A stretch of 64,000 bases of DNA from Dolomitihabitans soli (GCF_022213955.1 NZ_JAKNTW010000001.1:620001-684000), one strand, 5' to 3'; positions 17,508 to 26,179 are shown, numbered from the stretch's first letter. Notes: a model not told the origin generated them from the letters alone. Numbers and translations: made by a program.

Positions 17508-19028
17508 TCAGCGCGCATACCGCTCGGCGATGCCGACGAGGGTCCGGGTGATCGCCCCGGTGCCGCCCTTCGGTGTGTAGCCGTGCGGCTCGCCCTTGTT
17601 GAAGGCGGGTCCGGCCATGTCGATGTGCGCCCAGCGCACACCCTCCGGGACGAACTCCCGGAGGAAGATTCCGGCGGCGAGCATGCTGCCCCACCGCTCC
17701 GGCTGGAGGTTGGCGATGTCGGCGACGGGCGAGTCGAGGCCCTTGCGCAGCTCCTCGGGCAGCGGCATGCCCCACGCGCCCTCGCCCTCGCCGACCGCCG
17801 TCTCGACGACCTCCGCGCGCAGCACGTCGTCGTTGGACATCACGCCCGCCGTACGCCAGCCGAGCGCGACGATCTGCGCGCCGGTGAGCGTGGCGACGTC
17901 GATGATCACGTCGGGGTTGTCGCGGCCGGCGCGGGTGATGCCGTCGATCAGGACCAGGCGGCCCTCGGCGTCGGTGTCGAGCACTTCGACGGTCTTGCCG
18001 CTGAGGCTGGTGAACACGTCGGAGGGGCGCTGCGCGGTGCCGCTCGGCATGTTCTCGGCCAGGCAGAGGTAACCCACGACGTTCACCCGGAGCCCCAGGC
18101 CGGCGACGCCGAGCAGGGCGCCGAAGACCGCGCCCGCCCCGCCCATATCCGACTTCATCCAGTCCATCGAGGCGGAGGGCTTGAGCGAGAGGCCGCCGGA
18201 GTCGAAGGTGATGCCCTTGCCGACGAAGGCGAGCGTCGAGGTCGCCTCCGGGTGGCTGTAGGCGAGGCGGACCAGGCGCGGCGGGTTGGCCGAACCCTGC
18301 CCGACGGCGACGATGCCGCCGTAGCCGCCCTCGCGCAGCGCCTCCTCGTCGAGGACCTCCACCGTGAGGCCCGCCTCCTTCGCCGACTGCTCGGCGATCT
18401 CGGCGAAGCGGGCCGGCCACAGGTCGGACGGGGGGCTGTTGACCAGGTCGCGGACCAGGGACACCGATTTGGCGAGCACCTCCGCCCGCTTGACGGCGTC
18501 GGCGGCGCCCGCCGCCGAGGTGAGCACGGTCAGCTCCTCGACCGGCGCGGGCTGCTCGCCGACGGTGCGGAACCTGGTGAAGGCGTAGGCGCCGAGCAGC
18601 CCGCCGAGGGCCACCGCCTGAGCCTGCTCGGCCGTGACCGCCGGCAGCGCGAGCGCGGCGCGCGGCGTGCCTGCGAGCGCGCGTACGGCGACGCCCGCGG
18701 CGCGGCGCAGCGTCTCCGGGTCGTAGTCACCGGAAGGGGCCTCGCCCAGGCCGACCGCCACCACGAGCGGCGCGGGCAGCGCTCCGAACGTCGGGATCTT
18801 CGAGATCTCGCCGGGCTTGCCCGTGGCGCCCAGCGCGCCGAGCGCCGCCGCCAGCGTGCCGCCGAGCGCCTCGTCGAGGTCGCCCGCTCCGGGCGCGGTG
18901 CTGGGACCGTCTGGCCCCGAATGGATGCCGACGACCAGCGCGCCGGTGTCGAGTGAGACGGAGTCAGATGGGTTGAGCCGCACAGTGGTCACGTTGGCCG
19001 ATGCTAGCTGTGCTTGCCGCGTAGTCAT
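17508..19028 (-). CDS. pepA: Leucyl aminopeptidase (M17)
   Basis: A 506-residue cytosolic aminopeptidase that removes N-terminal residues using two metal ions. The family signature is present as VLDTDAEGRLVLIDGI, and the metal-binding/active-site region as VGKGITFDSGGLSLKP with catalytic Lys. The N-terminal M17_N domain occupies about residues 1-160. An imperfect GC hairpin near 17429-17453 may end the transcript. No obvious Shine-Dalgarno precedes ATG 19028; a GTG at 18992 is possible. A PepA-like DNA-binding role cannot be judged. Confidence 0.95.
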   Translation of the reverse strand: MTTRQAQLASANVTTVRLNPSDSVSLDTGALVVGIHSGPDGPSTAPGAGDLDEALGGTLAAALGALGATGKPGEISKIPTFGALPAPLVVAVGLGEAPSGDYDPETLRRAAGVAVRALAGTPRAALALPAVTAEQAQAVALGGLLGAYAFTRFRTVGEQPAPVEELTVLTSAAGAADAVKRAEVLAKSVSLVRDLVNSPPSDLWPARFAEIAEQSAKEAGLTVEVLDEEALREGGYGGIVAVGQGSANPPRLVRLAYSHPEATSTLAFVGKGITFDSGGLSLKPSASMDWMKSDMGGAGAVFGALLGVAGLGLRVNVVGYLCLAENMPSGTAQRPSDVFTSLSGKTVEVLDTDAEGRLVLIDGITRAGRDNPDVIIDVATLTGAQIVALGWRTAGVMSNDDVLRAEVVETAVGEGEGAWGMPLPEELRKGLDSPVADIANLQPERWGSMLAAGIFLREFVPEGVRWAHIDMAGPAFNKGEPHGYTPKGGTGAITRTLVGIAERYAR

Positions 19029-19059
19029 AAACGAGGGTTCGTCCTACCTATCGTGGCCA

Positions 19060-20016
19060 TCAGAGTATCAGGGCGCAGACCACCAGCGCCGTGGCCGTCG
19101 CGGCCTCCACCAGCGCGCCGAGCACATCCCCCGTGACACCCCCCAGCCGCCGTACGGCACGCCGCCGCAGCAGCCAGGCCACGACGAGCCCGGCGAGGAT
19201 CGCCGCCGGCAGCACCACCATGAGCGGCTGCCCGGACGAGGGGGTGCCCGCTGTGCCGTAGACCAGGCCGGGGACGGGGAACGCGGGCTCCGGGGCGTAC
19301 GCGAACCAGCCGAACGAGGACTCCTCCCGGCCGTCCGCGCCAGAGGAGAGCCCGGGTTCCAGTGCGTCCTGGCCGGGGAAGAGGGCGCCGGCCGGGGCGC
19401 AGTACCGCGGCCACGGGCCGAACGCGCCGATGTCGCAGGAGAACCCCGCGAAGGACACCGTGACCAGGGCGAGCACGGTGACCCCCAGGGCCGCGCCCCG
19501 CCGTACGGTGCCCGCGACCATCGCGCCGAGCCCGTCCGGGCGGGCGGACGGCACGCCTTCGCGGCAGGCCCAGGTGAGCGCCAGTCGGCCCGACACACAC
19601 GCGGCGATCAACGCGAACGGACCCGCGGGACCGGTCTCGGCGAGCGCGGCGACCTGCACGATCAGGGTCAGGACCAGGGTCGCCACGCCGAACGGCCCGA
19701 TGTCGGAGCGCCGCATGATCTCCAGGGCTCCCGCGGCGGGCCTGCCGCTCCCGAGCCCGTCCGCGAGATCGGCCAGGCCGTCCAGGTGCAGTCCCCGGGT
19801 GAGCAGCGCCAGCAGGCCGATCGCCAGCGCCGCGGCCAGCAGGCCCCCGCCCGACGGGAGCTGGAGCAGCGCCAGCGACACCCCCGCCGCCAGCCCGAGC
19901 AGCGCCCCCACCACGGGCGCCGCGATCATGCCCCGCCCCGCCACCCGCCGATCGACCCGCGCGACGCGCACGGGGAACACGGTCAACGTGCCCACGGCGA
20001 ACCTGAAGCCATCCAT
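19060..20016 (-). CDS. cobS: Adenosylcobinamide-GDP ribazoletransferase (cobalamin synthase)
   Basis: Membrane enzyme that joins adenosylcobinamide-GDP to alpha-ribazole, the last or next-to-last step of B12 assembly. Recognised by GLHLDGLADLADGLGSGR (the conserved acidic Asp-rich loop, about residues 78-95), followed by RRSDIGPFGV, in a polytopic membrane protein. At 318 residues it is some 60-70 longer than usual: an extra hydrophilic stretch containing two Cys and several Trp/Tyr/Pro lies at about residues 192-262, between late membrane spans. It pairs with cobU upstream. Confidence 0.93.
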   Translation of the reverse strand: MDGFRFAVGTLTVFPVRVARVDRRVAGRGMIAAPVVGALLGLAAGVSLALLQLPSGGGLLAAALAIGLLALLTRGLHLDGLADLADGLGSGRPAAGALEIMRRSDIGPFGVATLVLTLIVQVAALAETGPAGPFALIAACVSGRLALTWACREGVPSARPDGLGAMVAGTVRRGAALGVTVLALVTVSFAGFSCDIGAFGPWPRYCAPAGALFPGQDALEPGLSSGADGREESSFGWFAYAPEPAFPVPGLVYGTAGTPSSGQPLMVVLPAAILAGLVVAWLLRRRAVRRLGGVTGDVLGALVEAATATALVVCALIL

Positions 20017-20080
20017 GGGGGGCGATCGTAACGCCCGGTTCGCCGCGTCGGAGGGCGGCCGCCGCGTCGGAGGCCGTCGG

Positions 20081-20110
20081 GTCAGAGGGGGTCAGAGGGG
20101 GTCAGAGGGG
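20081..20110. repeat. Three tandem 10-bp repeats across the cobU stop codon
   Basis: GTCAGAGGGG occurs three times without interruption at 20081-20090, 20091-20100 and 20101-20110. The TGA of cobU (minus strand, 20102-20104) lies inside the third unit, so the two extra copies sit immediately after the stop. Confidence 0.9.
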
Positions 20111-21151
20111 GAGGGGGATCGGGCGGCCGGCCACCATCAGGGTGGCCTCCTCGGACTGCTCGGCGAGCCGCTGGTTGAGCTCGCCCAGGGCGTCCCTGAA
20201 CACGCGGCCGCTCCGGGTGGCGGGGACCACGCCCAGGCCGGCCTCGTCGGACACGGCCACCACGCGTGCCCTGGTCTGCCGCCAGGCCGCCGTCAGGTCC
20301 GCGCAGCGCTCGCCGACCCGGCCGTCGTCGTGGTCCCAGGCCCCGCACTCGTCGAAGACGGCGGCGAGCCAGGTGCCGAGGCCGTCGATCAGGAGGGGTC
20401 CGTCCGCGCCGCGCAGGAGCCCGGCGAGGTCGGTGGTCTCCACGGTCGCCCAGTGCGCGGGCCGGCGTTCCCGGTGCGCGCCGATCCGGGCCAGCCACTC
20501 GGGGTCGTCGCCACCGGACGGCCCGGTCGCCACGTACGTCACCCCGGGCTCGGCCGCGAGCCGCAGCTCGGCCTCGGCCGACTTCCCCGACCGCGCCCCG
20601 CCCAGCAACAGCGCGCGCCGGGCCGCGGGGACACGTGGCGGCGGCGACGTGCGGACGTCCAGCACCCCTCCGTCCGGTACGGCCCGCATGCCCCACAGGG
20701 CCAGCCGCCTGGACAGCTCGGTCTCCGACGGCATCCGGTGATCGATCCCCACCGCGACCACCCACGTCGCCTCGCCGATCAGCCCCTCCTGGCGCAGGGC
20801 GCCCACCTGGGCGGGACCTGTCAGCACGTCGGCGAGCACCATGTCGTAGGCGGGGTGGTCGAGGGGCCCGTCCGCCGCCTCTCCGGGCGTGGGCAGGGCG
20901 TGCAGGAGGCGTCGCCCGTCCGGCTCGGTGATCTCCAGGCCGTGCCGGGTGTGCCGGGTCCGGTAGCCGGGCGGGGGAGCCGCCTCGGTGAACGGCAGCC
21001 GCAGGACGCCGTCGAGCACGACGTCGAACGGCCGCCACCGGCCGGGGGACACCCGCCCGCAGGAGGCGCACCCGCACTCCTGCTCCGGCCATCCGCGTGG
21101 CCCCGCCGTACCGTGGAACTCGGCTTTCACGTTGTCAGCGTAAGGGCTCAT
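20102..21151 (-). CDS. cobU: Adenosylcobinamide kinase/phosphate guanylyltransferase with N-terminal extension
   Basis: A 349-residue bifunctional enzyme that phosphorylates adenosylcobinamide and transfers GMP to make the CobS substrate. The C-terminal half (from about residue 176) is canonical CobU/CobP: P-loop LLLGGARSGKSAEAE, YVATGPSGGDDPEW, the RRPAHWATVE segment with the active-site His, and LIDGLGTWLA. The first ~175 residues look like a shortened metallo-beta-lactamase-type domain seen in some actinobacterial homologues (it begins EFHGTAGPRGWPEQECGCASCG), but no HxHxDH metal motif is visible. ATG 21151 has no clear Shine-Dalgarno; GTG 21130 is an alternative. Confidence 0.92.
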   Translation of the reverse strand: MSPYADNVKAEFHGTAGPRGWPEQECGCASCGRVSPGRWRPFDVVLDGVLRLPFTEAAPPPGYRTRHTRHGLEITEPDGRRLLHALPTPGEAADGPLDHPAYDMVLADVLTGPAQVGALRQEGLIGEATWVVAVGIDHRMPSETELSRRLALWGMRAVPDGGVLDVRTSPPPRVPAARRALLLGGARSGKSAEAELRLAAEPGVTYVATGPSGGDDPEWLARIGAHRERRPAHWATVETTDLAGLLRGADGPLLIDGLGTWLAAVFDECGAWDHDDGRVGERCADLTAAWRQTRARVVAVSDEAGLGVVPATRSGRVFRDALGELNQRLAEQSEEATLMVAGRPIPLPL

Positions 21152-21294
21152 GGCAGGGAGCGCGGAGAGTCCCGGAGTCCTGCCCGGGCCCTGGGCGCGG
21201 GCGGACGGCCGCCATGCTCCCGGAGGTCTCGGGATAGGGTTTCACTGAGCGATTGAGAGTGCACACGCCGACCCCCGGAAAAGGAGCGTAAAGC

Positions 21295-21501
21295 ATGACT
21301 TGGCGCTGGCGTTATGAAAACGCGAACGGTGGCGAGGTAACGGATCGGCCATTGCCGCGTGAATTGTTCTCCAGCCAGGCCGACGCGGAGTCCTGGCTCG
21401 GGGAGCACTGGGCTGAGCTGCTGGAAGCCGGGGTTGAGCAGGTGACCTTGCTGGAGGAGGACCGCGTCGAGTACACCGGTATGTCATTGCGGCCCGTGTG
21501 A
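21295..21501 (+). CDS. Small conserved actinobacterial protein, function unknown
   Basis: A 68-residue acidic soluble protein (MTWRWRYENANGGEV...), preceded by AAAGGAG eight bases before the ATG and followed by a strong terminator, so it appears to be a genuine monocistronic gene. The pattern of aromatic residues at the start (WRWRY) and a central helix (FSSQADAESWLGEHWAELLEAG) is typical of a widespread actinobacterial orphan family. No catalytic motif is apparent. Confidence 0.8.
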   Translation: MTWRWRYENANGGEVTDRPLPRELFSSQADAESWLGEHWAELLEAGVEQVTLLEEDRVEYTGMSLRPV

Positions 21502-21507
21502 ATGGAA

Positions 21508-21547
21508 GGCCCCTCGAATTCCCCGTTCCAGGAGAATTCGAGGGGCC
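21508..21547. terminator. Bidirectional terminator hairpin
   Basis: GGCCCCTCGAATTC (21508-21521) and GAATTCGAGGGGCC (21534-21547) form a perfect 14-bp stem with a 12-base loop. It lies between the convergent small protein gene and aldo/keto reductase gene, 6 and 15 bases from their stops. Confidence 0.85.
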
Positions 21548-21562
21548 GATTCGCTGCCGCCG

Positions 21563-22564
21563 TCAGGGGCGCTTCTTCGGGCTCTCGGTCAGCGCGGGGT
21601 CGCGCCGTACGAAGCCGCCGATCACGTCGTCGATCTTCCGCATGACGTCGGGGCCGAGGGTGACGCCGGCCGCCTTGACGTTGTCGCGGACCTGCTCGGG
21701 ACGGCTCGCTCCGATGATCGCCGAGGACACGTTCTGGTTCTGGAGCACCCAGGCGACCGCCAGCTGGGCCATGCTCAGCCCCAGGTCGGCGGCGATCGGC
21801 TGGAGATCCTGGACGGCCGCGAGCAGGGCGTCGTCGGGTAGGAACCGCCCGATGAACCCCGACCCCGTCGGGTCGGTCGCCCGGGAGCCCTCGGGCGCCG
21901 GCCGGCCGGGCAGATACTTACCGGTGAGCACGCCCTGGGCGACGGGCGACCACACGATCTGGCCGAGGCCCTCCTTCTCGCACAGCGGGACGACCTCGGG
22001 CTCGATGACCCGCCACAGCATGGAGTACTGCGGCTGGTTGGAGACGAGCCGGTCGAACCCCATCTCGTCGGCGATCTTGAGTGCCTGGGAGATCTGGTCG
22101 GCGTTCCACTCGCTGACGCCGACGTAGAGGACCTTGCCCTGCCGTACGAGGTCGTCGAAGGTCTTGAGCGTCTCCTCCAGAGGGGTCTCGTAATCGAAGC
22201 GGTGGGCCTGGTAGAGATCGACGTAGTCGGTCTGCAGACGGCGCAGGGAGCCGTGGATGGACTCCGTGATGTGCTTGCGCGACAGCCCGCGGTTGTTGTG
22301 GCCGGGTCCGGTCGGCCAGTAGACCTTGGTGAAGATCTCCAGTGAGTCGCGCCGCACGCCGTTCAGCGCGCGGCCGAGCACCGACTCCGCCTTGGTGCCG
22401 GCGTAGACGTCGGCGGTGTCGAAGGTGGTGATGCCCTCGTCGAGGGCCGCGTGCACACAGTCGTTCGCGGCTTCCTCCTCGACCTGAGAACCGTGCGTGA
22501 TCCAGTTGCCGTAGCTGATCTCACTGACCAGGAGGCCGCTGCGGCCGAGATGGCGGAATTCCAT
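21563..22564 (-). CDS. Aldo/keto reductase
   Basis: A 333-residue TIM-barrel NADPH-dependent oxidoreductase close to the voltage-gated potassium channel beta-subunit/YghZ-type group (RGLSRKHI, VYWPTGPGHNNRG). The catalytic tetrad is visible: Asp and Tyr in FDTADVYAG, Lys in IFTKVY, His in YQAHRFD. Physiological substrate unknown. It is divergent from the next gene by 22 bases, so their promoters must overlap. Confidence 0.92.
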   Translation of the reverse strand: MEFRHLGRSGLLVSEISYGNWITHGSQVEEEAANDCVHAALDEGITTFDTADVYAGTKAESVLGRALNGVRRDSLEIFTKVYWPTGPGHNNRGLSRKHITESIHGSLRRLQTDYVDLYQAHRFDYETPLEETLKTFDDLVRQGKVLYVGVSEWNADQISQALKIADEMGFDRLVSNQPQYSMLWRVIEPEVVPLCEKEGLGQIVWSPVAQGVLTGKYLPGRPAPEGSRATDPTGSGFIGRFLPDDALLAAVQDLQPIAADLGLSMAQLAVAWVLQNQNVSSAIIGASRPEQVRDNVKAAGVTLGPDVMRKIDDVIGGFVRRDPALTESPKKRP

Positions 22565-22586
22565 GATTCGACCCTAACCCGCGCTC

Positions 22587-23834
22587 GTGAATGATCCGTT
22601 TCGGGATAGTGTGCCCGGCGTGCGGCGGTTGATCTCTCAGCGGGCCGCCCGGATCGCGCTGGCGGGCATCGCGGTCGCGGGCGTCGTCCTGGTCGTGGCG
22701 GGAGTGCGCGGACTGCGCGGACGGCCTGCCGTACGTCCCGCGGTCCCGAGCGTGGAGACGTGGCCGCCGGACCCCGTTCTCGGGCGGCCGACGCCCGCGG
22801 ATCTCGAACGGTACGGCCGGCCCGCGCGCGTCCCGGCGTTCCTGAGCCGCTCCCTGGCACGTGAGCCGACGCCCGATCAGCCGGTCGGTCGGCGGGTCGG
22901 TCGGCGGGTCGATCGCCGGCTGGTTCGCTGGGGGAGCGTGGTCATCGCGCTGGGGGTGTTCGTCTTCGGCGGTCAGTTGCTGGACGAGGCGGTGTTCGGC
23001 ACGAAGGAGCCGGCCCGAGAGGCGCCGCCGCCCTCGGCCGAACCGACGATGGCGGGCTCCACCGTGCTGGACCCGGAGTGCCTCCGGCAGCTCGCGGAGG
23101 CCGAAGCGGCGGGCGCCACGATGGCGGTCACCCTGTGCCCGGGGCCGGTGGCGTCGCCGGACGAGGTGATCCTCCCCCCGGCCGACACCGTCGTGGCGGA
23201 ACAGGCGCCCGGCTGCGCTCCCGCCCCGGCCGAGCCCGCCGTACGGCCGGTCGGGGCGAAGGTGACGCGGGCGGTGGCCAGGCAGTGGCGGCGGGTCGAG
23301 CGCTGGCTGAAGACCAACGCGCCCAAGACGTACGGCTCGCTGAGGGCACCGGGCAAGGCCCGGACGATCGCGATCGCCGAGTCGCAGACAGGCGTGCGGT
23401 TCCCCGACGACCTGCGGGCCTCGCTGCTGCGCCACAACGGTGCGCACGGGCCGGCGGCCCTCGGGTTCGGGTTCTCCGGCGGCAGGCTGCTGAGCGTGCG
23501 GGAGATCCGTGACGGCTGGCGGGCGGCCTGCGCCGTCCCCGTGTCCTCCGGCCACGAGTTGTACGGCGACCGGCACGCTGGTCGGCGCAGTGACTGGCAC
23601 GGCCGGCTCATCCCCGTCACGGCCGCGGGCGTCGGCGGGAGGGTGATCGTCGACTCGGCGGCCGGCTCGGCCGGCCTGGTCTCCCGCGCGGGAGAGGTCG
23701 GCATGCGCGGAGGGTGGTCGTCCTACTACACTCTGCTGAAGTCCGCCGCGGAGGCGATGGAGACGGGCGGGTCCGTCGACGGCCGGCGTCCGGTGGTCCG
23801 GGACGGGGCTCTCGTCTGGAAGCGCGTCGGCTGA
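22587..23834 (+). CDS. Membrane-anchored SMI1/KNR4-like protein
   Basis: A 415-residue protein with two N-terminal membrane spans (about residues 20-42 and 113-132) separated by an Arg/Pro-rich loop, then an extracellular or cytoplasmic linker with Cys residues and a C-terminal SMI1/KNR4-like domain (about 235-400: RVERWLKTNAPKTYGSL, VRFPDDLRASLLRHNGA, GGWSSYYTLLKSAAEAM). Soluble relatives are immunity proteins of polymorphic toxin systems or cell-wall regulators; the membrane-tethered version is less usual. No toxin gene lies next to it. The start could also be GTG 22611 or 22620. Assignment rests on the recognisable SMI1 core only. Confidence 0.65.
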   Translation: MNDPFRDSVPGVRRLISQRAARIALAGIAVAGVVLVVAGVRGLRGRPAVRPAVPSVETWPPDPVLGRPTPADLERYGRPARVPAFLSRSLAREPTPDQPVGRRVGRRVDRRLVRWGSVVIALGVFVFGGQLLDEAVFGTKEPAREAPPPSAEPTMAGSTVLDPECLRQLAEAEAAGATMAVTLCPGPVASPDEVILPPADTVVAEQAPGCAPAPAEPAVRPVGAKVTRAVARQWRRVERWLKTNAPKTYGSLRAPGKARTIAIAESQTGVRFPDDLRASLLRHNGAHGPAALGFGFSGGRLLSVREIRDGWRAACAVPVSSGHELYGDRHAGRRSDWHGRLIPVTAAGVGGRVIVDSAAGSAGLVSRAGEVGMRGGWSSYYTLLKSAAEAMETGGSVDGRRPVVRDGALVWKRVG

Positions 23835-24338
23835 CCCTGTCGGCGACGCCGCGGCCCTTCCGGCCGTGGGGGACCGGGCTCATTCGGCGACAAAGAGGTC
23901 CGTGGCGGGGGTGTGAGGCCGCCGTCCGTGCGGCCAGGCCGCTTTGGTGACGACACAACGATGTCGCCCGGTGTATCGCCCTGCGACCGCCGTGCCGGCT
24001 TCGCGACCGCCGTGCCGGCTTCGGGCGGCGTGTGCCGTGTCGCACCGGCTTCGGGCATTGTGCGCCACGGGAGGTGAAGCTGTGGCTTGGGCGTCCCGAG
24101 GGCTTGCCGTGCCGGGACGGGGTGCGTCGCAGGACGTGGAGCTGTGGCTTGGGGCGTGCGGGTGCGCCGCCCGAGAGCCCGCCGTGCCGGGGCGTGGTGC
24201 GCCGCAGGAGGGCGAGGCGTGGTTACGGGCGTGGTGAGGCGCCGGCGACGTGGGGCTCGTCGTGCCGGTTTCCGGGGTGGGGCTGCTCGCCGTACGACGG
24301 CGGGGTGGAGGCTTGCCGTACGGCTGCGGCGGGGTGGG
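23835..24338. other. 500-bp gap with degenerate GC-rich repeats
   Basis: No convincing gene. An 8-bp-stem hairpin (CCGCGGCC/GGCCGTGG, 23849-23869) may terminate the SMI1 gene. Beyond it are a 20-base direct repeat GCGACCGCCGTGCCGGCTTC in tandem near 23983-24022, and two degenerate units of about 70 bases around 24074-24140 and 24139-24215, sharing GAGCTGTGGCTTGGG..., GCCGTGCCGGG and GTGCGxCGCAGGA. Frames over this region give only repetitive Arg/Ala/Gly peptides. Confidence 0.6.
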
Positions 24339-24950
24339 TTATTTCTTCGGGGGAACGGGTTTGCCGCCGGGGAGGAACTGGGGCGGCGGGAAGCGGAGCT
24401 TGCGGATCTGCAGAGCGCGCATGGCGGCGTAGAAGCCGATGCCCTTCATGCTCTCGTCGGGGAACTTCTCGGTGGCCGTCTTCTTGACCTTCCAGGCCAC
24501 CCAGACAGAGGTGAACAGGACGCCGACCATCATCACGGGCCAGCCGACCGTGATCACGGCGGCGTAGACGTAGCCGCGGATCTGCTCGGGGAAGGGCACC
24601 CATGTCAACAGCAGGATGACCAGCGAGAAGGGGAGGAAGTACTGGCTCACGACGCGGCGCGAGTCGACCCAGTCGCGGGCGAACTTGCGGACCGGGCCCC
24701 GATCGCGGGCAGGGAGGTATTTCTCCTCACCGCGGAGCATTCCCTCCCGGGCGCGCACGCGGTCGCCCGCCTGTCTCTCGCGGAGCTGTTTGTAAGCCTC
24801 TTTGCGATTGGCCGGGGCGTTTACCGGCTGGCGGCGGCGCCCTTCGGAATCACGGCGCTTGGGGGTAGGTCGACCCTTGCCCTGGGGCTTAGGATCGTTA
24901 TTGGGGACGGGGGAGTCGTCCACGGTCTGCTGGGTGCGACGTCGGAACAC
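24339..24950 (-). CDS. DUF3043 family membrane protein
   Basis: A 203-residue actinobacterial protein of unknown role. The N-terminal ~70 residues are highly charged and probably disordered (GRPTPKRRDSE, PANRKEAYKQLRERQ); the conserved RGPVRKFARDWVDSRR precedes two membrane spans at about 105-125 and 130-152; the tail is Pro/Lys-rich. GTG 24950 is used as start, with only a weak ribosome-binding site. It is divergent from the psp operon, sharing a 138-base control region. Confidence 0.8.
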   Translation of the reverse strand: MFRRRTQQTVDDSPVPNNDPKPQGKGRPTPKRRDSEGRRRQPVNAPANRKEAYKQLRERQAGDRVRAREGMLRGEEKYLPARDRGPVRKFARDWVDSRRVVSQYFLPFSLVILLLTWVPFPEQIRGYVYAAVITVGWPVMMVGVLFTSVWVAWKVKKTATEKFPDESMKGIGFYAAMRALQIRKLRFPPPQFLPGGKPVPPKK

Positions 24951-25088
24951 GATGTTAAGCCTACCGGGACTGCAACTTGGTGACGCCCTCGTGCGTTATG
25001 CGTAGGGTAATCCCAAGGCGGCTCCTATGGGGGCGGTACGAACCGGGGAGACCCGAAGCAGAAGCTAAGAAGGGGACGGCCGACGCGC

Positions 25089-25895
25089 ATGAGCGTGATG
25101 AAGAGACTTTCGATGATCTTCAAGTCCAAGGCCAACAAGGCCCTGGACAAAATGGAGGACCCGCGCGAGACCCTCGACTACTCCTACCAGCGGCAGCTGG
25201 AGCTGCTGCAGAAGGTCCGCAGGGGTGTCGCCGACGTCGCCACGTCGCGCAAGCGGGTCGAGTTGCAGGTCAACCAGTTGGAACAGCAGTCCACGCGGCT
25301 TGAGGACCAGGGGCGCAAGGCGCTCGCGGCCGGTCGTGAGGACCTCGCCCGTGAGGCGCTGACCCGCCGCGGCGGTCTGCAGACGCAGATCGCGGACCTG
25401 CGGCTGCAGCACAACAATCTGCAGGCGGAGGAGGAGAAGCTCACCACCGCCTCCCACAGGTTGCAGGCCAAGGTCGATTCCTTCCGCACCAAGAAGGAGA
25501 CCATCAAGGCCACCTACACCGCGGCCGAGGCACAGACCAGGATCAACGAGGCGTTCTCCGGCATCTCCGAGGAGATGGGCGACGTCGGCCTCGCGATCCA
25601 GCGGGCCGAGGACAAGACCGCGACCATGCAGGCCCGAGCCGGAGCGATCGACGAGCTGCTCGCCAGCGGCGCGCTCGAAGACTTCACCGGCAAGCGCGAC
25701 GACATCCAGGCCGAGCTCGACCGGATGGGCGCCGGGAGCGACGTCGAGCTGGAACTCCAGCGGATGCGCGCCGAGCTGGGCCAGGGCACCGGGCCGAGGG
25801 ACGCCATCGAGCCGGGACAGTCACAGGGATACCAGCAGCCCCCCCAGCAGGCCCCCCAGGCCCAGCCGTACCGCCAGCCAGGGGAGGGCGCATGA
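25089..25895 (+). CDS. pspA: Phage shock protein A (PspA/IM30 family)
   Basis: A 268-residue ESCRT-III-like coiled-coil protein that binds stressed cytoplasmic membranes and keeps the proton gradient. Amphipathic N-terminal helix (MSVMKRLSMIFKSKANKALD), then long heptad-rich helices with the family DYSYQRQLELLQKVRRGVAD pattern, then a Gln/Pro-rich tail from about residue 245 that is typical of actinobacterial members. Its stop overlaps the next start in ATGA. It is the first gene of a four-gene operon that also carries PspAA, an HtpX-type protease and PspAB. Confidence 0.93.
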   Translation: MSVMKRLSMIFKSKANKALDKMEDPRETLDYSYQRQLELLQKVRRGVADVATSRKRVELQVNQLEQQSTRLEDQGRKALAAGREDLAREALTRRGGLQTQIADLRLQHNNLQAEEEKLTTASHRLQAKVDSFRTKKETIKATYTAAEAQTRINEAFSGISEEMGDVGLAIQRAEDKTATMQARAGAIDELLASGALEDFTGKRDDIQAELDRMGAGSDVELELQRMRAELGQGTGPRDAIEPGQSQGYQQPPQQAPQAQPYRQPGEGA

Positions 25896-26170
25896 TCGTC
25901 CGAATCATGGGCGAGGGACAGATCGAGGTGGCCGCCGACGACATCGGCGTGCTCAATTCGCTCGACACCGAGCTTGAGGCGGCTATCGAGGCGGGAGACG
26001 AGTTCGTCTTCCGCGCGAAGCTGCACGCACTGCTCGACAAGGTCCGCCAGGTGGGCAAGTCGCTGCCTGACGACAGCCTTGAGGCCTCGGAGCTGATTCT
26101 GCCGCCGTCCGACGCGTCCATGGACGAAGTCAGGGAGATGCTGGGCGATGAAGGCCTCATCCCCGGATAG
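25892..26170 (+). CDS. pspAA: PspA-associated protein PspAA
   Basis: A 92-residue soluble protein beginning MIVRIMGEGQIEVAADDIGVLNSLD, the characteristic start of the PspAA family that is found only beside PspA. It probably binds PspA and modulates the stress response. It is translationally coupled to pspA through a 4-base overlap. Function beyond the association is not known from the sequence. Confidence 0.88.
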   Translation: MIVRIMGEGQIEVAADDIGVLNSLDTELEAAIEAGDEFVFRAKLHALLDKVRQVGKSLPDDSLEASELILPPSDASMDEVREMLGDEGLIPG

Positions 26171-26179
26171 CTTCCGTTC

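Noticed and set aside
20082-21092. Alternative frame of similar length over cobU
   Set aside because: The P-loop GGARSGKS and other CobU motifs occur only in the frame ending at 20102.
23944-24237. 97-codon plus-strand frame with an internal peptide repeat
   Set aside because: Lies in degenerate repetitive DNA, no ribosome-binding site, and the repeats are explained at the DNA level.
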